Source: Scalesia atractyloides (lineage: Eukaryota; Streptophyta; Magnoliopsida; Asterales; Asteraceae). Taken from it: a stretch of DNA of 64,000 bases. Below the pieces are notes generated by a model. It was not told the DNA's origin, did no database searches, and saw only the letters and a list, made by a program, of their open reading frames with translations. Location: NCBI GenBank assembly GCA_947069175.1, contig CAMTDV010000003.1:43491606-43555605 (forward strand), read 5' to 3'. Made by a program: the position numbers and the translations under genes. Shown one piece after another: positions 20,485 to 31,375 of the stretch (position 1 is the stretch's first letter; the number at the start of each line of letters is the position of its first letter).

Positions 20485-20560
20485 GGCTAGAAACGTAGCT
20501 CAGTTGGTCGAGTTGCGTGAACGTATACGAGAGGTCACGAGTTCGATTCTTACACGATGC
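20485..20560 (+). repeat. tRNA-like module (solo LTR), best A-box
   Basis: A-box TAGCTCAGTTGG at 20496-20507 and B-box-like GAGTTCGATTC at 20539-20549, within about 75 bp. Equivalent to the module at 25821-25898. Confidence 0.65.
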
Positions 20561-21565
20561 CAAAAATCGTACAATCTAACCGGTTCGACCCGATTCAACC
20601 CCTGAAAGGGGTATAGTTTTTTTAAATAAACTTTCCTTTATTTTTACCCAAAATCCCTACAAAATATATATAAAAATAGGACTTTTTAAACTTATAATTT
20701 GTAATAAACACTATAATAATAGTCTAAAAATCCTAATAAAAGGCATTAAATAAAAATATTAATTTAAATAAAAAAAAATATATTACTGAATTATTACCTG
20801 AATATTTAGGTTAGTTTTCTCGTCGGTTGGAATCTATAATCATGCGCGTTCATTATCAACTAGAGAACGCACCCACTATGAGTGAATTCTTACAAACTTC
20901 CCCTTTTTATTCATGTTTTGGGGTGTATCATGTGTCTTTTATTTATATCGTTTGCTACTACCATTATATGATCTAACGTGTTATGAAATATTTTGTTTAT
21001 GGTTATAATTAGTTACATTTTCTCATTTCAGTCAAGCATTCACATTAGGCCCATTAGTTCCTCGTTGGATACGAGTAGAGCATCGCATTGCCTAATTAGA
21101 TCGGCTCCATTTGATTGAACCTTGATCTCACAGTTCGTCATTTATCATACTTACGTGTACATTGCTAGATGTTTATGTGGTTTGTGGATAGTTTACATAT
21201 ACGTTGCTCATATTTGGTTTATGCACATTTTTATTAAATTAATCAACATAATTATTTCTTTCAGATGATTAAACAGGATTCACTCGCCAACTTTTGTTGA
21301 CCCAGATCTCTATTTTTACACATGATACAGGTGGACAGGTTGAGGCAAGGGATACATAGGATTGGGCCTTAGAAGAAAAACAAAGAGTTACATAAATGTC
21401 ATGTTTAGAACAATCTTGTGCTTGTATGGTTTATGTGTTTGATGGAATTTCTCCTTTTAATTTAAATTAATAAATATGAAACTTTATTATAGTAAATGTC
21501 ATGAGCTTTGATGAAAACCCAATCATGCCCCGACTACCATATCTGTTGCGGGTCAGGGTGTGACA

Positions 21566-21864
21566 TTCAAGAGGTGGTGGAGGTTGTGGATGAGGTTGAG
21601 GTATAACTGGATACTGCTACCCATAATTTGGTTATCCAATAGGTGGATAAGCAGGTGGGAAAGGAGATGGGTAAAGTGCATTATGCATGACCGCTTGCAT
21701 ATAAGCGTCATGTGATAGTGCCTGGTAATCTAAGTTTACCGGCGTAGTTGGGTTAAAAGGATTATACTCAGACGTATCTGGTATGTAGGGATAGGGTTAT
21801 TAAAACCCAATGGTGGTGGTTGAACCACAGGTGGTGGTGTCGGTTCCATCACAGGTGAAGTATT
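21566..21864 (-). pseudogene. G1 proline-rich ORF, middle piece
   Basis: The minus strand reads SPVMEPTPPPVVQPPPLGF near 21800-21860, then QALSHDAYMQAVMHNALYPS near 21670-21730 and PQPHPQPPPPL next to the solo LTR. Two TAA/TGA-type stops interrupt the Pro/Tyr-rich part. It continues the frame broken at 46632 by Copia-2 and is itself cut at 21565 by a solo LTR. Composition suggests a disordered Gag-like or accessory protein. Confidence 0.6.
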
Positions 21865-22164
21865 TGTTGGGATTATATTAATAAAGGTTTACACATTAGA
21901 GCTACATTTGGGCTTTAAGGGGGTTTTAGGCTTCCTAGTGCCTTGTGTGTCTAGGGTTTTAATTGTTGGGCTTAGTGAGTAGTATAAATACATGTCTTAG
22001 GTCAAGGTTTGAGGGTTAGAGAGTTGTAATTGCAAACTTGTATCAGACACTTTTCTAGTGTATGCATGTTGTTTTGAATTCAAGAGATTGTTCTTCTTCC
22101 TAATCATTATTTCCGCTACTGGTAAGGTTTGTGATACCTGTTAGATCCGATTTCAGGACTTACA
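21865..22164 (+). repeat. Copia-2 5' LTR
   Basis: TGTTGGGATTATATTAATAA to GGACTTACA, 300 bp, with TATAAATA at 21983-21990. Pairs with 46334-46631; the 3' copy reads ACAAATA at the TATA site. Confidence 0.9.
21983..21990 (+). promoter_or_regulatory. TATA box of Copia-2 5' LTR
   Basis: TATAAATA followed by CATGTC, in normal U3 position. Confidence 0.65.
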
Positions 22165-22166
22165 AT

Positions 22167-22179
22167 TGGTATCAGAGCA
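22167..22179 (+). other. Primer-binding site of Copia-2
   Basis: TGGTATCAGAGCA two bases after the LTR end: complement of initiator-Met tRNA. Confidence 0.9.
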
Positions 22180-23007
22180 TGTTGTACAATACAGGCTCCA
22201 GGTATCGCTGATTGAAGAGCTGATCGAAAGTGGTGCTGCTGCTGTTCATCCGGATTACTGTTCAGTTTCGAAGACTGGCTATGCGTGTTCGGAATTGTTA
22301 CTGTTCCCAAGAACTCGAAGAAGATTTGAAGATTTCGGATATGCTACTGTTACGGATTCCGATGAACTCGAAGAAGCTTCAAGTATTTCGGATTTATTAC
22401 TGTTGAAGATCCCGAAGAACACGAAGGAGATCATCCATCTCGGATTGATCCCGGACTACTTTTCAATCCGGATTGCTACCATTTCGGATCCTAGACACTG
22501 TTGGTGGTTATCAGTTGCTTGGAAGTCGGATTACTGTTGCGTGGAATTCGAACTATTGTTGCTTAGAATTCGGACCACTGTTGCATTCGGATAAGGATTA
22601 GATTCCGTAGTGATTTTATTCCGGATCCAGTCTCATTCTGGATTATTCCTGATTCCAGATTCATTTCAGATAAGTTTTATTCCGGATTCTCTTTATTCCT
22701 GATCAACATATCGGATTCTCTTTATTCCGGATCAACATCATTTTGGATCATTATTCCGGATTATTCATCTCGGAACAATATCATTCCGGATTCTCTTTAT
22801 TTCCGGATCAATCATCTCAGATTCACCCATCTCAGATTCATTCATCGCGGAGTTGTCGATCTCGGATTTGACCATCTCGTACTGTTTTCGGATTTGCACA
22901 TCTCAAAGTTGACTATTCCGGACTGATTTTGGACTGATCACTGTTCATATTATAAACTTGAAATTAACTGAATTTAAATTTACGTAGTAAATTTAATTAA
23001 GTTATCC
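22180..23007 (+). other. Copia-2 5' leader with CGGATT-rich repeats
   Basis: Untranslated leader. From about 22570 to 22930 the words ATTCCGGATT, CATCTCGGATT and CTCTTTATTCC recur many times. The same vocabulary returns just upstream of ORF3 (42890-43460). A 142-codon open stretch starts in the PBS (22166-22594) but has no recognisable domain and I do not call it. Confidence 0.65.
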
Positions 23008-24354
23008 ATGATGAACGGCTACATGACAGCTCAAGATTTAACCAATGCCACTTTGCTGCACTGCAATCACAGACTCTGGCCCTCCATCAAGAATTGGATC
23101 AAGTGATTGGCACTTCAACTAAAGTGCCCCGTCTATTGTATGGTGATGAGTATTACTAATGGAAGTTTAGATTCGAGCAATATTGCAAGGCAAAAGAGCC
23201 TGGTGTGTGGAGGTGTATTATGAATGGTCCGCGAACGATAGTTTACAGTACCGGTCAAGATCCAGACACAAAGATTCTGAAGCCCAGTGACTTGTGGACT
23301 CAATAAGATGTTAAAATCATTGAGGAAGATGAAAAGGCCTTAGCTGTATTGACAATTGCGCTTGGCCCGATATTTCTGTTGCGGTCAGAAATTGCAAGAC
23401 TGCTAAAGAAGTATGGAGTAAATTGCAAAATCTCTATAAGGGAAATAGGATATGAAGGCGAGCATAGTAAATCAGCTGAATCAACAATTCAGCTCATTTA
23501 ATCACATTTACGGGGAAACCATTGAGAACCAGATTCGGAGATATGTAAAGCTCGTTTCCCAGATGATATCAGCTAAGATTACTCTTGCCAATAGTGCTAT
23601 GAACCGACAGCTGTTAAATTCAATGCCGAAGAGTTGGGATGCTGATGTTGGAATGATCATGAAGACGAAGAACCTGAATGATGTCACTCTCACAGAAATG
23701 ATAGCTACTATTAAATCGTGTGAGATCGATAATAAGCAGAGAGACATCAATCATCAGAGCAGTTTGATGCCTGTCGGTATAACAGGGCAAAATGCAGCAT
23801 TGATGTCGCAAAATCTGGTCTATAGCCCTCTGCAAGGAAATTCTCAAACACCGGGTAGCTCAAACGTGGTTTACAGTCCCCTTGCCACGCCACAAATGAC
23901 TCAGTACGTCTATGGTCTTCAGTCTCAGACTCCCGCTATGATTTTTGCTACTCAAGTTCAGACACAGTACCATGCTCAGAATCCTAACATGGTTTTCAGT
24001 CCTGCCATTCCTCAAGCGGTTCAACAAGGTGGCATTCCCCAATTTGCTGCTCCAGCATCGGCACCTGCTCAACCTGTGTCAAATTCTGCATTTCTCACTA
24101 AGGAAAATGAAGAGAAATTGGCCATAGCTGATTCAATGATCAACAACTTAAACGCCTTTTTAGCAAGTGATCTGACTCTTCCAACCGAAGTAGATCAAAT
24201 AATGGAGGAGGATCTGGACGAGATCGATGTGTCCTGGAATCTTGCAATGGCTGCCTTTCGTGTCAACAAGTTTCAAAAGAAGTATGGGTGGTAACCATTG
24301 TCAAATCTGAAGACTGGTCTTACAAAGGATAACTCAGGTGCTACAAATGTCACG
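23008..24354 (+). pseudogene. gag: Copia-2 gag, part before the TR-GAG insertion
   Basis: Starts around the ATG at 23008; the capsid frame is reached after a shift (EYY then a stop then WKFRFEQYCKAKEP at about 23150-23200). The stretch 23452-24294 is open for 280 codons: NQLNQQFSSFNHIYGETIEN, LNSMPKSWDADVGMIMKT and a Gln/Pro-rich tail. After a stop at 24292 a CCHC knuckle begins (CYKC at about 24340) and is cut by the insertion at 24354. The duplicated TCACG encodes part of the knuckle. Gag builds the virus-like particle. Confidence 0.75.
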
Positions 24355-24541
24355 TGTAACATCCGTCAAAAAACGGATTTTACCAAACCCGCTCCGTTTA
24401 TTAACCGAACAATCAGTTAAAAATTTCGTTGCGAATTTAATGCCCAAAATAATTTTAAACGATACATAATCAATTATTATATGGGAATATATAATTTGTT
24501 TTTGAAAAACTGTCAAAAATAAGAAAAAAAAATAATTTGTT

Positions 24542-24630
24542 CCTGCCGGGTTTCGAACCCGGGTCAGTCGCCGGGTCATGGTTCAACACAGACTTATCAC
24601 TCAATACTCAACCACTGCGCCACTTGTATC
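24542..24630 (-). repeat. tRNA-like module, minus strand (5' LTR)
   Basis: Reverse complement has TGGCGCAGTGG (A-box, from 24612-24622) and GGGTTCGAAACCC (B-box-like, from 24549-24561). Spacing about 50 nt. The acceptor arm does not pair. Confidence 0.65.
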
Positions 24631-24881
24631 TTTTGTTAATTATTAGAATCATTTAATTCATATCATGATCTTTCCGAATTCAAAACCGGCGCCCAAATGC
24701 AGTCGTCGGAAATCCCGGCGATCTCGCCAAGAATTAACGATTCCTTCAGTTTTAACGTAAACTTTAAACACACATCGGTTATAACCGACGTCTGAACTCG
24801 CGACACAAACTATAACCGCCGGAGAAATTATAACCGACGAATCAAGTCGGAAATCGGACCAAGTTCATCGATAACCTGCCT

Positions 24882-24889
24882 TATAAATA
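24882..24889 (+). promoter_or_regulatory. TATA box of TR-GAG 5' LTR
   Basis: TATAAATA then CCCCCTCG, with CT-rich sequence after it; this is the likely Pol II promoter and transcript start lies near 24915. Confidence 0.65.
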
Positions 24890-25308
24890 CCCCCTCGAAC
24901 CTCTGCAAACATCACCCTTTCTCGGCGAAAACTCACTCGCCGGAAAACTTCTGTATCTCGTCGGAAAACCGAGACCTTCACTTTTAAGCCTTACTAAACC
25001 CCCTGAGCTTATACCGAAGTCACCCACATCCTTTTCAAGTTTACTGAAGACTCGCTGCTGCAAGACACACGTCGCCGGAACCTGTTGCTGTCGCCGGAGT
25101 TCTGCCGGAAAACAGAGGAATCCAGTCGGTATACCTCACGCTTAAATCCTTCATTCTTTTTATTTAATCCCACATGTAATTAACCATCAGACACTAACGA
25201 ACATGATTTAATCATCGAATCAGTCGAATTTCCGATTTCTGGTTAAAACCAACGAAGAAGACGAAGTATCTGTAATGTATAAGTTTATTATAAATCAAGT
25301 TATAACTC

Positions 25309-25898
25309 GGGTTAGACACACAGTCCAGCGGTGGACTGTGTGCACAATAAACACACAAACGTCTCGAGTTCGAATCATGTCCCGCACACGCTGCCTTAAT
25401 AAAAATGTCTTTTTTTGTTAACTGAACCGGATTCGTTTCATGTATATGTTAAGTTTATTAATAACCGGAATAATAACCAAGTTAGACACACAGTCCAGTG
25501 GTGGACTGTGTGTTTGTTTAAATCACAGGTCACGTGTTCGAGTCCGGGCTACTGCACCGACTCGGACAATTATTTACCCTTTTTAAATAAGTCAGAAATG
25601 AAAGTACTTAGTTTGTATTTAAGTATAATAAAAATCGGTTTATATAACATGTTAAACACACAGTCCAGCGGTGGACTGTGTGTTAACGCAACCCACAGGT
25701 CCCGGGTTCGAGACCTGTGGAGCGCACCGGTCCGATTCAGTTAAATAGTTTTTTAAAAATAATTGATTTTCGGTTTAAACAAATTAATATATAAATATAA
25801 TTAAAAACAGAAATATTTCGGGTTAGACACGTAGCTCAGTTGGTAGAGCTGCGTGCACGCGTACGGGAGGTCTCGGGTTCGAGCCTCACTCAGCGCAC
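25309..25898 (+). repeat. Four tRNA-like modules in tandem (5' LTR)
   Basis: Modules at 25309-25391, 25480-25561, 25650-25730 and 25821-25898. Each starts GTTAGACAC or GTTAAACAC. The first three then read ACAGTCCAGYGGTGGACTGT (a palindromic arm) and end in GTTCGAATC, GTTCGAGTCC or GTTCGAGACC. The fourth has the canonical A-box TAGCTCAGTTGG (25832-25843), a pairing D-stem GCTC/GAGC and B-box GGGTTCGAGCC (25875-25885), in 73 nt. AT-rich spacers separate them. Likely tRNA-derived; no acceptor stem pairs, so not functional tRNA genes. Confidence 0.7.
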
Positions 25899-26958
25899 AT
25901 ATACTCGCAAGCGAACCGGTCAACGGTCAACGGTCAAAAAAGTCAAATTTTTTTATTATTTTTATTTATTTATTTTAATTAAAAATCAATAAAAATACTT
26001 AAAAATAACATTTTTAAGGTTAGAAAATAGCCTTAAACTCACAAAAATCACCCAACAATCCTACTAAAATGGATCAATAAAATCCGTTTACTTACCGAAC
26101 CATAATGCTATTTATCTAGGTTAATTTCACTCGTGGTTAAAACCACTTCGTGTGCATTCAACATCATCAACCGAACGCACCCACTGTGAGTGAATCTTAC
26201 AACTCCCCCTTTTTAATTACACGTTTTGGGGTGTGTCATGTGTCACAAAATAATTACTCGTTTATTTAAAACTTGTGCCATACCATATCGTGATCTAAAC
26301 TTAGATTGTTTATATTGTTGTGATTACGTATTTCATTTTGTCAAATTATATGAAATTCATTCATTAAGCCCAGCAGTTCCTCGTGGGAGACGAGTGAGCA
26401 ACGCGTGCCTCAAAACCAATCCATTATTGTTCATGTGTGTATCATTGAGTTTATATTGTTTGTAGTTATGTCTTTCATATTATCATGTTTATGCAATTCA
26501 TTTATTAGGCCCATCAGTTCCTCGTGAGAGACGAGTTGAGCAACGCGTGCCTCTAAACGTCCCATTATTGTTCATGTGTGCTTTATTTAATATCTAATGA
26601 TTGTTGAGTAAGTTTACATCTATTTTTACTCATGTGTGGTTGTGCACTCATTTCATAATCAATTAAATAAACTTGTTCCAATGTTTTCCATAGGATTCAC
26701 TCGCCAACTTTTTGTTGATCCAAAAACCTTTTTACACATGATACAGGTGAACACGATGAAGCAAGGAAAACATAGGAAATGCCTTAGAAGAAAACAAAGA
26801 AGCTTAGTTTGATGTTAGGTCATGATGTAATTATAGTTGTAAATTTCCTATTAAATTGTATTTAATGAATATGAAACTTATAATAAATGTCATGAGCTTT
26901 GATGATAACCCAATCATGCCCCGGTCACCTTTTCCGCTGCGGGTCGGGTGTGACAGAT

Positions 26959-26971
26959 TGGTATCAGAGCC
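26959..26971 (+). other. Primer-binding site of TR-GAG
   Basis: TGGTATCAGAGCC three bases after the LTR end; initiator-Met tRNA type. Confidence 0.9.
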
Positions 26972-27720
26972 ATGACTATAGGGATATAGGATAGGTTATT
27001 AGACCCTTAGAGCCTATACTATAGTCTGCCTGAATTTTTATTGATTAGGTGGTTACATACAAACTTGTGATATTTATTTGTTTCATATTTGTTTATATTT
27101 ACAGTCAAACATACATGCTCATATACATATTCATTATACATATATCAATGTTCATATATTCAATTCATTTTCATACTCTCATTATTCAAAGATTTTGTTG
27201 CAATTTTCAAATCTCATCAAAGTGAGTTCTGCGACGGGCATGTAGTAACTGGAAGGGTACAAGTACCGGTAGTCGGAACGTCCTGTCTAGGTTGGCATTC
27301 GTATAAATCCAATATAACGGACCAGTTTGCCTACCTGGGGACCAACGATGAGAGTACGAAGGACCTATAGGCCAAAGCATGCCACACCAAACGTCGTTCG
27401 AACTAACCCCACTTTGAGGTGTCACCGTGTCTACACCTGGACACATTCCGAATATCACACGTTGTATACATATTTCTCGATTTTCTCCGGGTTTTAGTGT
27501 ACGCAACCACGCAAACCCGTGCGAACCATATGAAAAACCGGTATTCATGGGGGCCCACATGATTACAAAGGTAAAGTATGGCGGCATGTAGGGCCTAATG
27601 GCGAGCAAAGCCCAAGACATCCTATGGATGTAGTAGATTTATTTTTCTATAATTATTTTATGAATGTTCATTCCTGAATGCGACCCATGATCCCAAAAGC
27701 ATCCAACTCATACTCTTGAC
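26972..27720 (+). other. TR-GAG 5' leader
   Basis: Untranslated stretch between PBS and gag; no coding signal supported on either strand. Confidence 0.6.
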
Positions 27721-29121
27721 ATGTATTCCTTGTATATGTCTTCTAACCACGCCCGTAGGAAGACGAAAGCAGGAAAAGCCCGCGAACGCATGGCTGCCCT
27801 AATCGCTCAACAAATGGCTGCAGTAATACCCAACATTGTAATCCAAGTCCAACAAGCACTTACCGCTAATCCTGTCAATCAGGAAAACCAAAACATTATC
27901 AACTCTTCCCCAAATACCACTAAATGCACCTACAAGCATTTCAAATCATGCGACACTCCGAAATACAAAGGGACTGAAGGCGTCACCGCTCTCCTCCATT
28001 GGTTTGAAGAAATGGAGAACACCTTTCTAAATTGCGATTGCCCTGATGATCGCAAAGTGCGATATGCTACCGGTCGATTATATGGAATAGCACTTACTTG
28101 GTGGAATACAGAGAAGGCCAAACGAGGTGTTGAAGATGCTATGACTTTAACTTGGAACGAATTGAAGGAAATCATGACCAGACAATTTTGCCCAAGGAGC
28201 GAAATCAAGAAATTAGAAGATGAATTTTATTCGTTGAAGCAAAAGGAAGGAGACCACACCACGTACAACAAAAGATTCCTCGAGTTACATCAAATGGTTC
28301 CCAACATGTTCACTCCCCTCTACCGTTTGATCGAGCACTACATTCGTGGTCTTCCGTCAAAGATTCAAGACTCTGTAATAAGTACCTCGCCTGCAACTTT
28401 GGAAGCAGCAATGGAGCTAGCAACAGCGCTCACCGAGAACCGAATCCGAAACAAAGACTTCAAGGAGGAGAAGAAGAAGGATAAAGAATCGACTGAAACC
28501 TCCGACTACACCCAAACCGAATCCCCTTCTCAACCCAATCCTAAGAGAAAAAGAGACGGGCAACTTTTCGCTGCTATCCAACGGAATCAACCAATTTCAC
28601 ACGCCATACCCATCCAAGCTATCCCAATCACTCAAGTGGCACCCAACTCAACTTACCCAAATAAGAAACCATATCTTGGACCTCACCCTCGATGCAACAA
28701 CTGTTTTTATCACCATCCCCTTACCTTACCTTGTCGACTATGTGCAACTTGTGGACGCTATGGTCATTTGAGCAAGGTTTGCCGCACCTTTCAAAACCAA
28801 ATCTCTTCCCCTACTCAAACCATGAACCAAACCTATCAACAACCCCAATACCCCATGTTCCCATATGTTCGAGCTTGTTTCAATTGTGGCGACCCTACCC
28901 ACTTTAGAAACACATGCCCTCAATTGGTTAACGTCATCAACGCTCAAGCTCAATCAAACCCAGTTAACCAAGTAAACCAAGAAAACCCAACCGTTAGGCC
29001 ACCAGCAAGAGGAAGAGTCTTCAACATCAACGCCAATCCTGTCGAATATAATGACGGCCCAAGCGAAGATACTCAACTAGTCCTCTTCACCGAAAATCCA
29101 GATTCAACTCCTATCGTTTAG
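27721..29121 (+). CDS. gag: TR-GAG Gag protein, intact 466 codons
   Basis: Ty3/gypsy-type Gag, uninterrupted. Residues about 70-260 are the Retrotrans_gag capsid region (TPKYKGTEGVTALLHWFEEM, GIALTWWNTEK, RFLELHQMVPNMF, YIRGLPSKIQDSV). A Lys/Glu-rich basic stretch follows (270-295). The zinc-binding part has an odd CNNC pair (325-328), CATCGRYGHLSKVC (341-354) and CFNCGDPTHFRNTC (386-399), the last two CX2CX4HX4C. It ends about 30 residues after GRVFNINA, the point where pol usually continues, so pol was lost at the gag-protease boundary. The start could be ATG 27721 or ATG 27736. Its openness beside dead neighbours suggests selection or recent transposition. Confidence 0.92.
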   Translation: MYSLYMSSNHARRKTKAGKARERMAALIAQQMAAVIPNIVIQVQQALTANPVNQENQNIINSSPNTTKCTYKHFKSCDTPKYKGTEGVTALLHWFEEMENTFLNCDCPDDRKVRYATGRLYGIALTWWNTEKAKRGVEDAMTLTWNELKEIMTRQFCPRSEIKKLEDEFYSLKQKEGDHTTYNKRFLELHQMVPNMFTPLYRLIEHYIRGLPSKIQDSVISTSPATLEAAMELATALTENRIRNKDFKEEKKKDKESTETSDYTQTESPSQPNPKRKRDGQLFAAIQRNQPISHAIPIQAIPITQVAPNSTYPNKKPYLGPHPRCNNCFYHHPLTLPCRLCATCGRYGHLSKVCRTFQNQISSPTQTMNQTYQQPQYPMFPYVRACFNCGDPTHFRNTCPQLVNVINAQAQSNPVNQVNQENPTVRPPARGRVFNINANPVEYNDGPSEDTQLVLFTENPDSTPIV

Positions 29122-29152
29122 TTTTATGTTTTTCTTTATCACATCGAACCAA

Positions 29153-30520
29153 ACATAACTTAAGGATAAAGCTAATGAAACTTTGACGAGAATACGATGG
29201 ATACGCCGCTGGTACTTCCTATATATAAGTATTCTTGTCAAAGGATCAGAAGCATTATCTGGCAGTTATGAGAGGTTCCATGTGTAGACTGTTTGAGTAA
29301 TTATTGTTTATTATTTCAGTACATGCAATTTCATAGGCCGCCGCTCCCCATTACATTATGAGCGTTGAGCATGTTCCCCATTTCATTATGAGGTTGAACC
29401 TGGCGTGCCCACATTTTCATTTCCAGTACATGCAATACGATCGGCTCCGTTTGATTGAGCCTTGATCGCACAGACATTTTCATTATCAGTATCTTGTGGT
29501 TGTTGCGTTTGTTGTAGAGTCGCATAGAACTAATCATAACTTGCGGATAAAGTCAATGAGAATTTGACAAGAATATGGTGGATACGCCGCTGGTACTTCC
29601 TATATATAAGTATTCTTGTCAAATGATCGGATGCATTATCAGGCGGTTATGAGAGGTTCCATGCATAGGCTGTTTGTGTGATTGTTGTTTAGATTAAGTT
29701 ATTCATTTTCAGTACATGCAATACGATCTCCGTTTGATTGAGCCTTGATCGCACAGACAATTTCATTTTCAGTACATGCAATACGATCGGCTCCGTTTGA
29801 TTGAGCCTTGATCGCACAGACATTTTCATTATCAGTATTTTGTGGTTGTTGTGTTTGTAGTAGAGTCACATAGAACTAATCATAACTTGCGGATAAAGTC
29901 AATGAAAATTTGACAAGAATATGGTGGATACGCCGCTGGTACTTCCTATATATAAGTATTCTTGTCAAATGATCGGAGGCATTATCAGGCGGTTATGAGA
30001 GGTTCCATGTATAGGCTGTTTGTAGATTAAGTTTATTATTTTCAGTACATGCAACACGATCGGCTCCGTTTGATTGAGCCTTGATCGCACAGACAATTTC
30101 ATTTTCAGTACATGCAATACGATCGGCTCCGTTTGATTGAGCCTTGATCGCACAGACATTTTTCATTTTCAGTATTTATGAGTTTGTTGTATTGGTTGTA
30201 GAGTCACATCGGACTAATCATAATTCACTGATAAAACCAATGAAAATTTGACGAGAATATGGTGGATACGCCGCTGGTACTTCCTATATATAAGTATTCT
30301 TGTCAAAGGATCAGAGGCATTGTCAGACGATTATGAGAAGTTCTATGTAGGATTTAGTAGTTTCTTGGTAACTAATCATAACTTGTGGATAAAACCAATG
30401 AAAATTTGGCAAGAATATGGTGGATACGCCACTGGTACTTCCTATATATAAGTATTCTTGCCAAGGATCAGAGGCATTATCAGGCGGTTATGAGAAGTTC
30501 CAAGTAGGATTTAGTATTGT
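29153..30520 (+). repeat. Hairpin and GATC-motif repeat array (TR-GAG 3' region)
   Basis: Five A units carry inverted arms TTTGACAAGAATA and TATTCTTGTCAAA with a loop of about 35 nt: arms at 29182/29230, 29563/29611, 29909/29957, 30247/30295 and 30405/30453. Loop words GGATACGCC, CTGGTACTTCC and TATATATAAG are kept. The fifth unit has TTTGGCAAG paired with CTTGCCAA, a compensatory change. Between them lie five B units of about 55 bp (near 29425, 29708, 29767, 30044 and 30104) with GATCGGCTC and GAGCCTTGATC arms. Periods are about 340-380 bp, the last shorter. Confidence 0.85.
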
Positions 30521-31098
30521 CTTAATTGAAAGTTGTGTTACATTTATATCATCTTGCTATTTAAAGAGATTGGATTGTGTTCCATTTCTACATAAACTAA
30601 CCTCTCCATCATAACAAACGAGAGAGGAACTGCCACCATTCAAACATATATGCTACCAGAATGTGGATTCAAATATTAGCTGTTGTGTTTATTTATGTTC
30701 TATAGTCATAGAACCAATCATAACTTACTAATGTTAGCTGTTGTGTTTATTTATGTTCAAATATTAGCTGTTGTGTTTATTTATGTTCCATGTAGGTTGT
30801 AGTATTAGAAGTTTTGCCTTAGGATATAACCATATCCTTCCAAACATATCCAAACTCTTATGCATGATATCATAGTTAGCGAATCAATTCTGCTTATCAA
30901 TACTTTTACAGTAGGCAACAAAAAGCGATTCCTGTAATAGGGTACTTAACCCTTACAAGGAACGTTACCGCCTCGAACAAAAACTTAAACCCTTACTTTC
31001 TCTAAGCATGTAACTGTCAAACTAAACACCATCATTCTTTTAGTCAAATATATCACTATTTAAATTTTGGGAAGAAATTTCTAAAAAGCAGGGGATAC
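30521..31098 (+). other. TR-GAG 3' non-coding end and polypurine tract
   Basis: The word TAGCTGTTGTGTTTATTTAT occurs three times (about 30675, 30735 and 30765). Ends in AAAAAGCAGGGGATAC (31083-31098), the PPT before the 3' LTR. No gene. Confidence 0.75.
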
Positions 31099-31286
31099 TG
31101 TAACATCCGTCAAAAAACGGATTTTACCAAACCTGCTCCGTTTATTAACCGAACAATCAGTAAAAAATTTCGTTGCGAATTTAATGCCCACAATAATTTT
31201 AAACGATACATAATCAATTATTATATGGGAATATATAATTTGTTTTTGAAAAACTGTCAAAAATAAGAAAATAAAAATAATTTGTT

Positions 31287-31375
31287 TCTGCCGGGTTTCG
31301 AACCTGGGTCAGTCGCCGGGTCACGGTTCAACACAGACTTATCACTCAACACTCAACCACTGCGCCACTTGTATC
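31287..31375 (-). repeat. tRNA-like module, minus strand (3' LTR)
   Basis: Copy of 24542-24630 with a few substitutions; the A-box complement CCACTGCGCCA and GGGTTTCGAACC are kept. Confidence 0.65.

Larger units (their letters stand above)
19059..21565 (+). mobile_element. Solo LTR of the TR-GAG family with tRNA-like modules
   Basis: Starts TGTAAAACGGG and ends GGTCAGGGTGTGACA, nearly the same end as the TR-GAG LTRs (24355 and 31099). It is flanked by TTCGT (19054-19058) and TTCAA (21566-21570), an imperfect duplication. No internal region. It has a TATA box at 19593-19600, tRNA-like modules on both strands, an (AT)n run and the shared GCCAACTTTTGTTGA motif near 21286. It is inserted in the G1 ORF. 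Confidence 0.8.
24355..26955 (+). repeat. TR-GAG 5' LTR
   Basis: 2601 bp, TGTAACATCC to GGGTGTGACA. Holds one minus-strand and four plus-strand tRNA-like modules, a TATA box (24882-24889) and the GCCAACTTTTTGTTGA motif near 26702. The first 250 bp differ from the 3' LTR at about eight positions by eye. Confidence 0.92.

Noticed and set aside
21860..21864. Clean 5-bp duplication for Copia-2 (GTATT versus GTTTA at 46632-46636)
   Set aside because: Two of five bases differ; insertion is supported by ORF continuity instead.
22166..22594. 142-codon ORF in the Copia-2 leader
   Set aside because: Starts at a non-ATG codon in the PBS and has no family resemblance; leader position and repeat content explain it.
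25415..25744. ORF of 109 codons repeated at 32174-32503
   Set aside because: Its repetition only reflects the two LTR copies; it runs through tRNA-like modules and stops at random.
25821..25898. A functional tRNA gene
   Set aside because: A- and B-boxes and a D-stem are present, but acceptor and T stems do not pair properly and there is no clear anticodon arm; kept as a tRNA-like repeat.
27207..27620. 137-codon minus-strand ORF in the TR-GAG leader
   Set aside because: Antisense to the leader with no recognisable motif.
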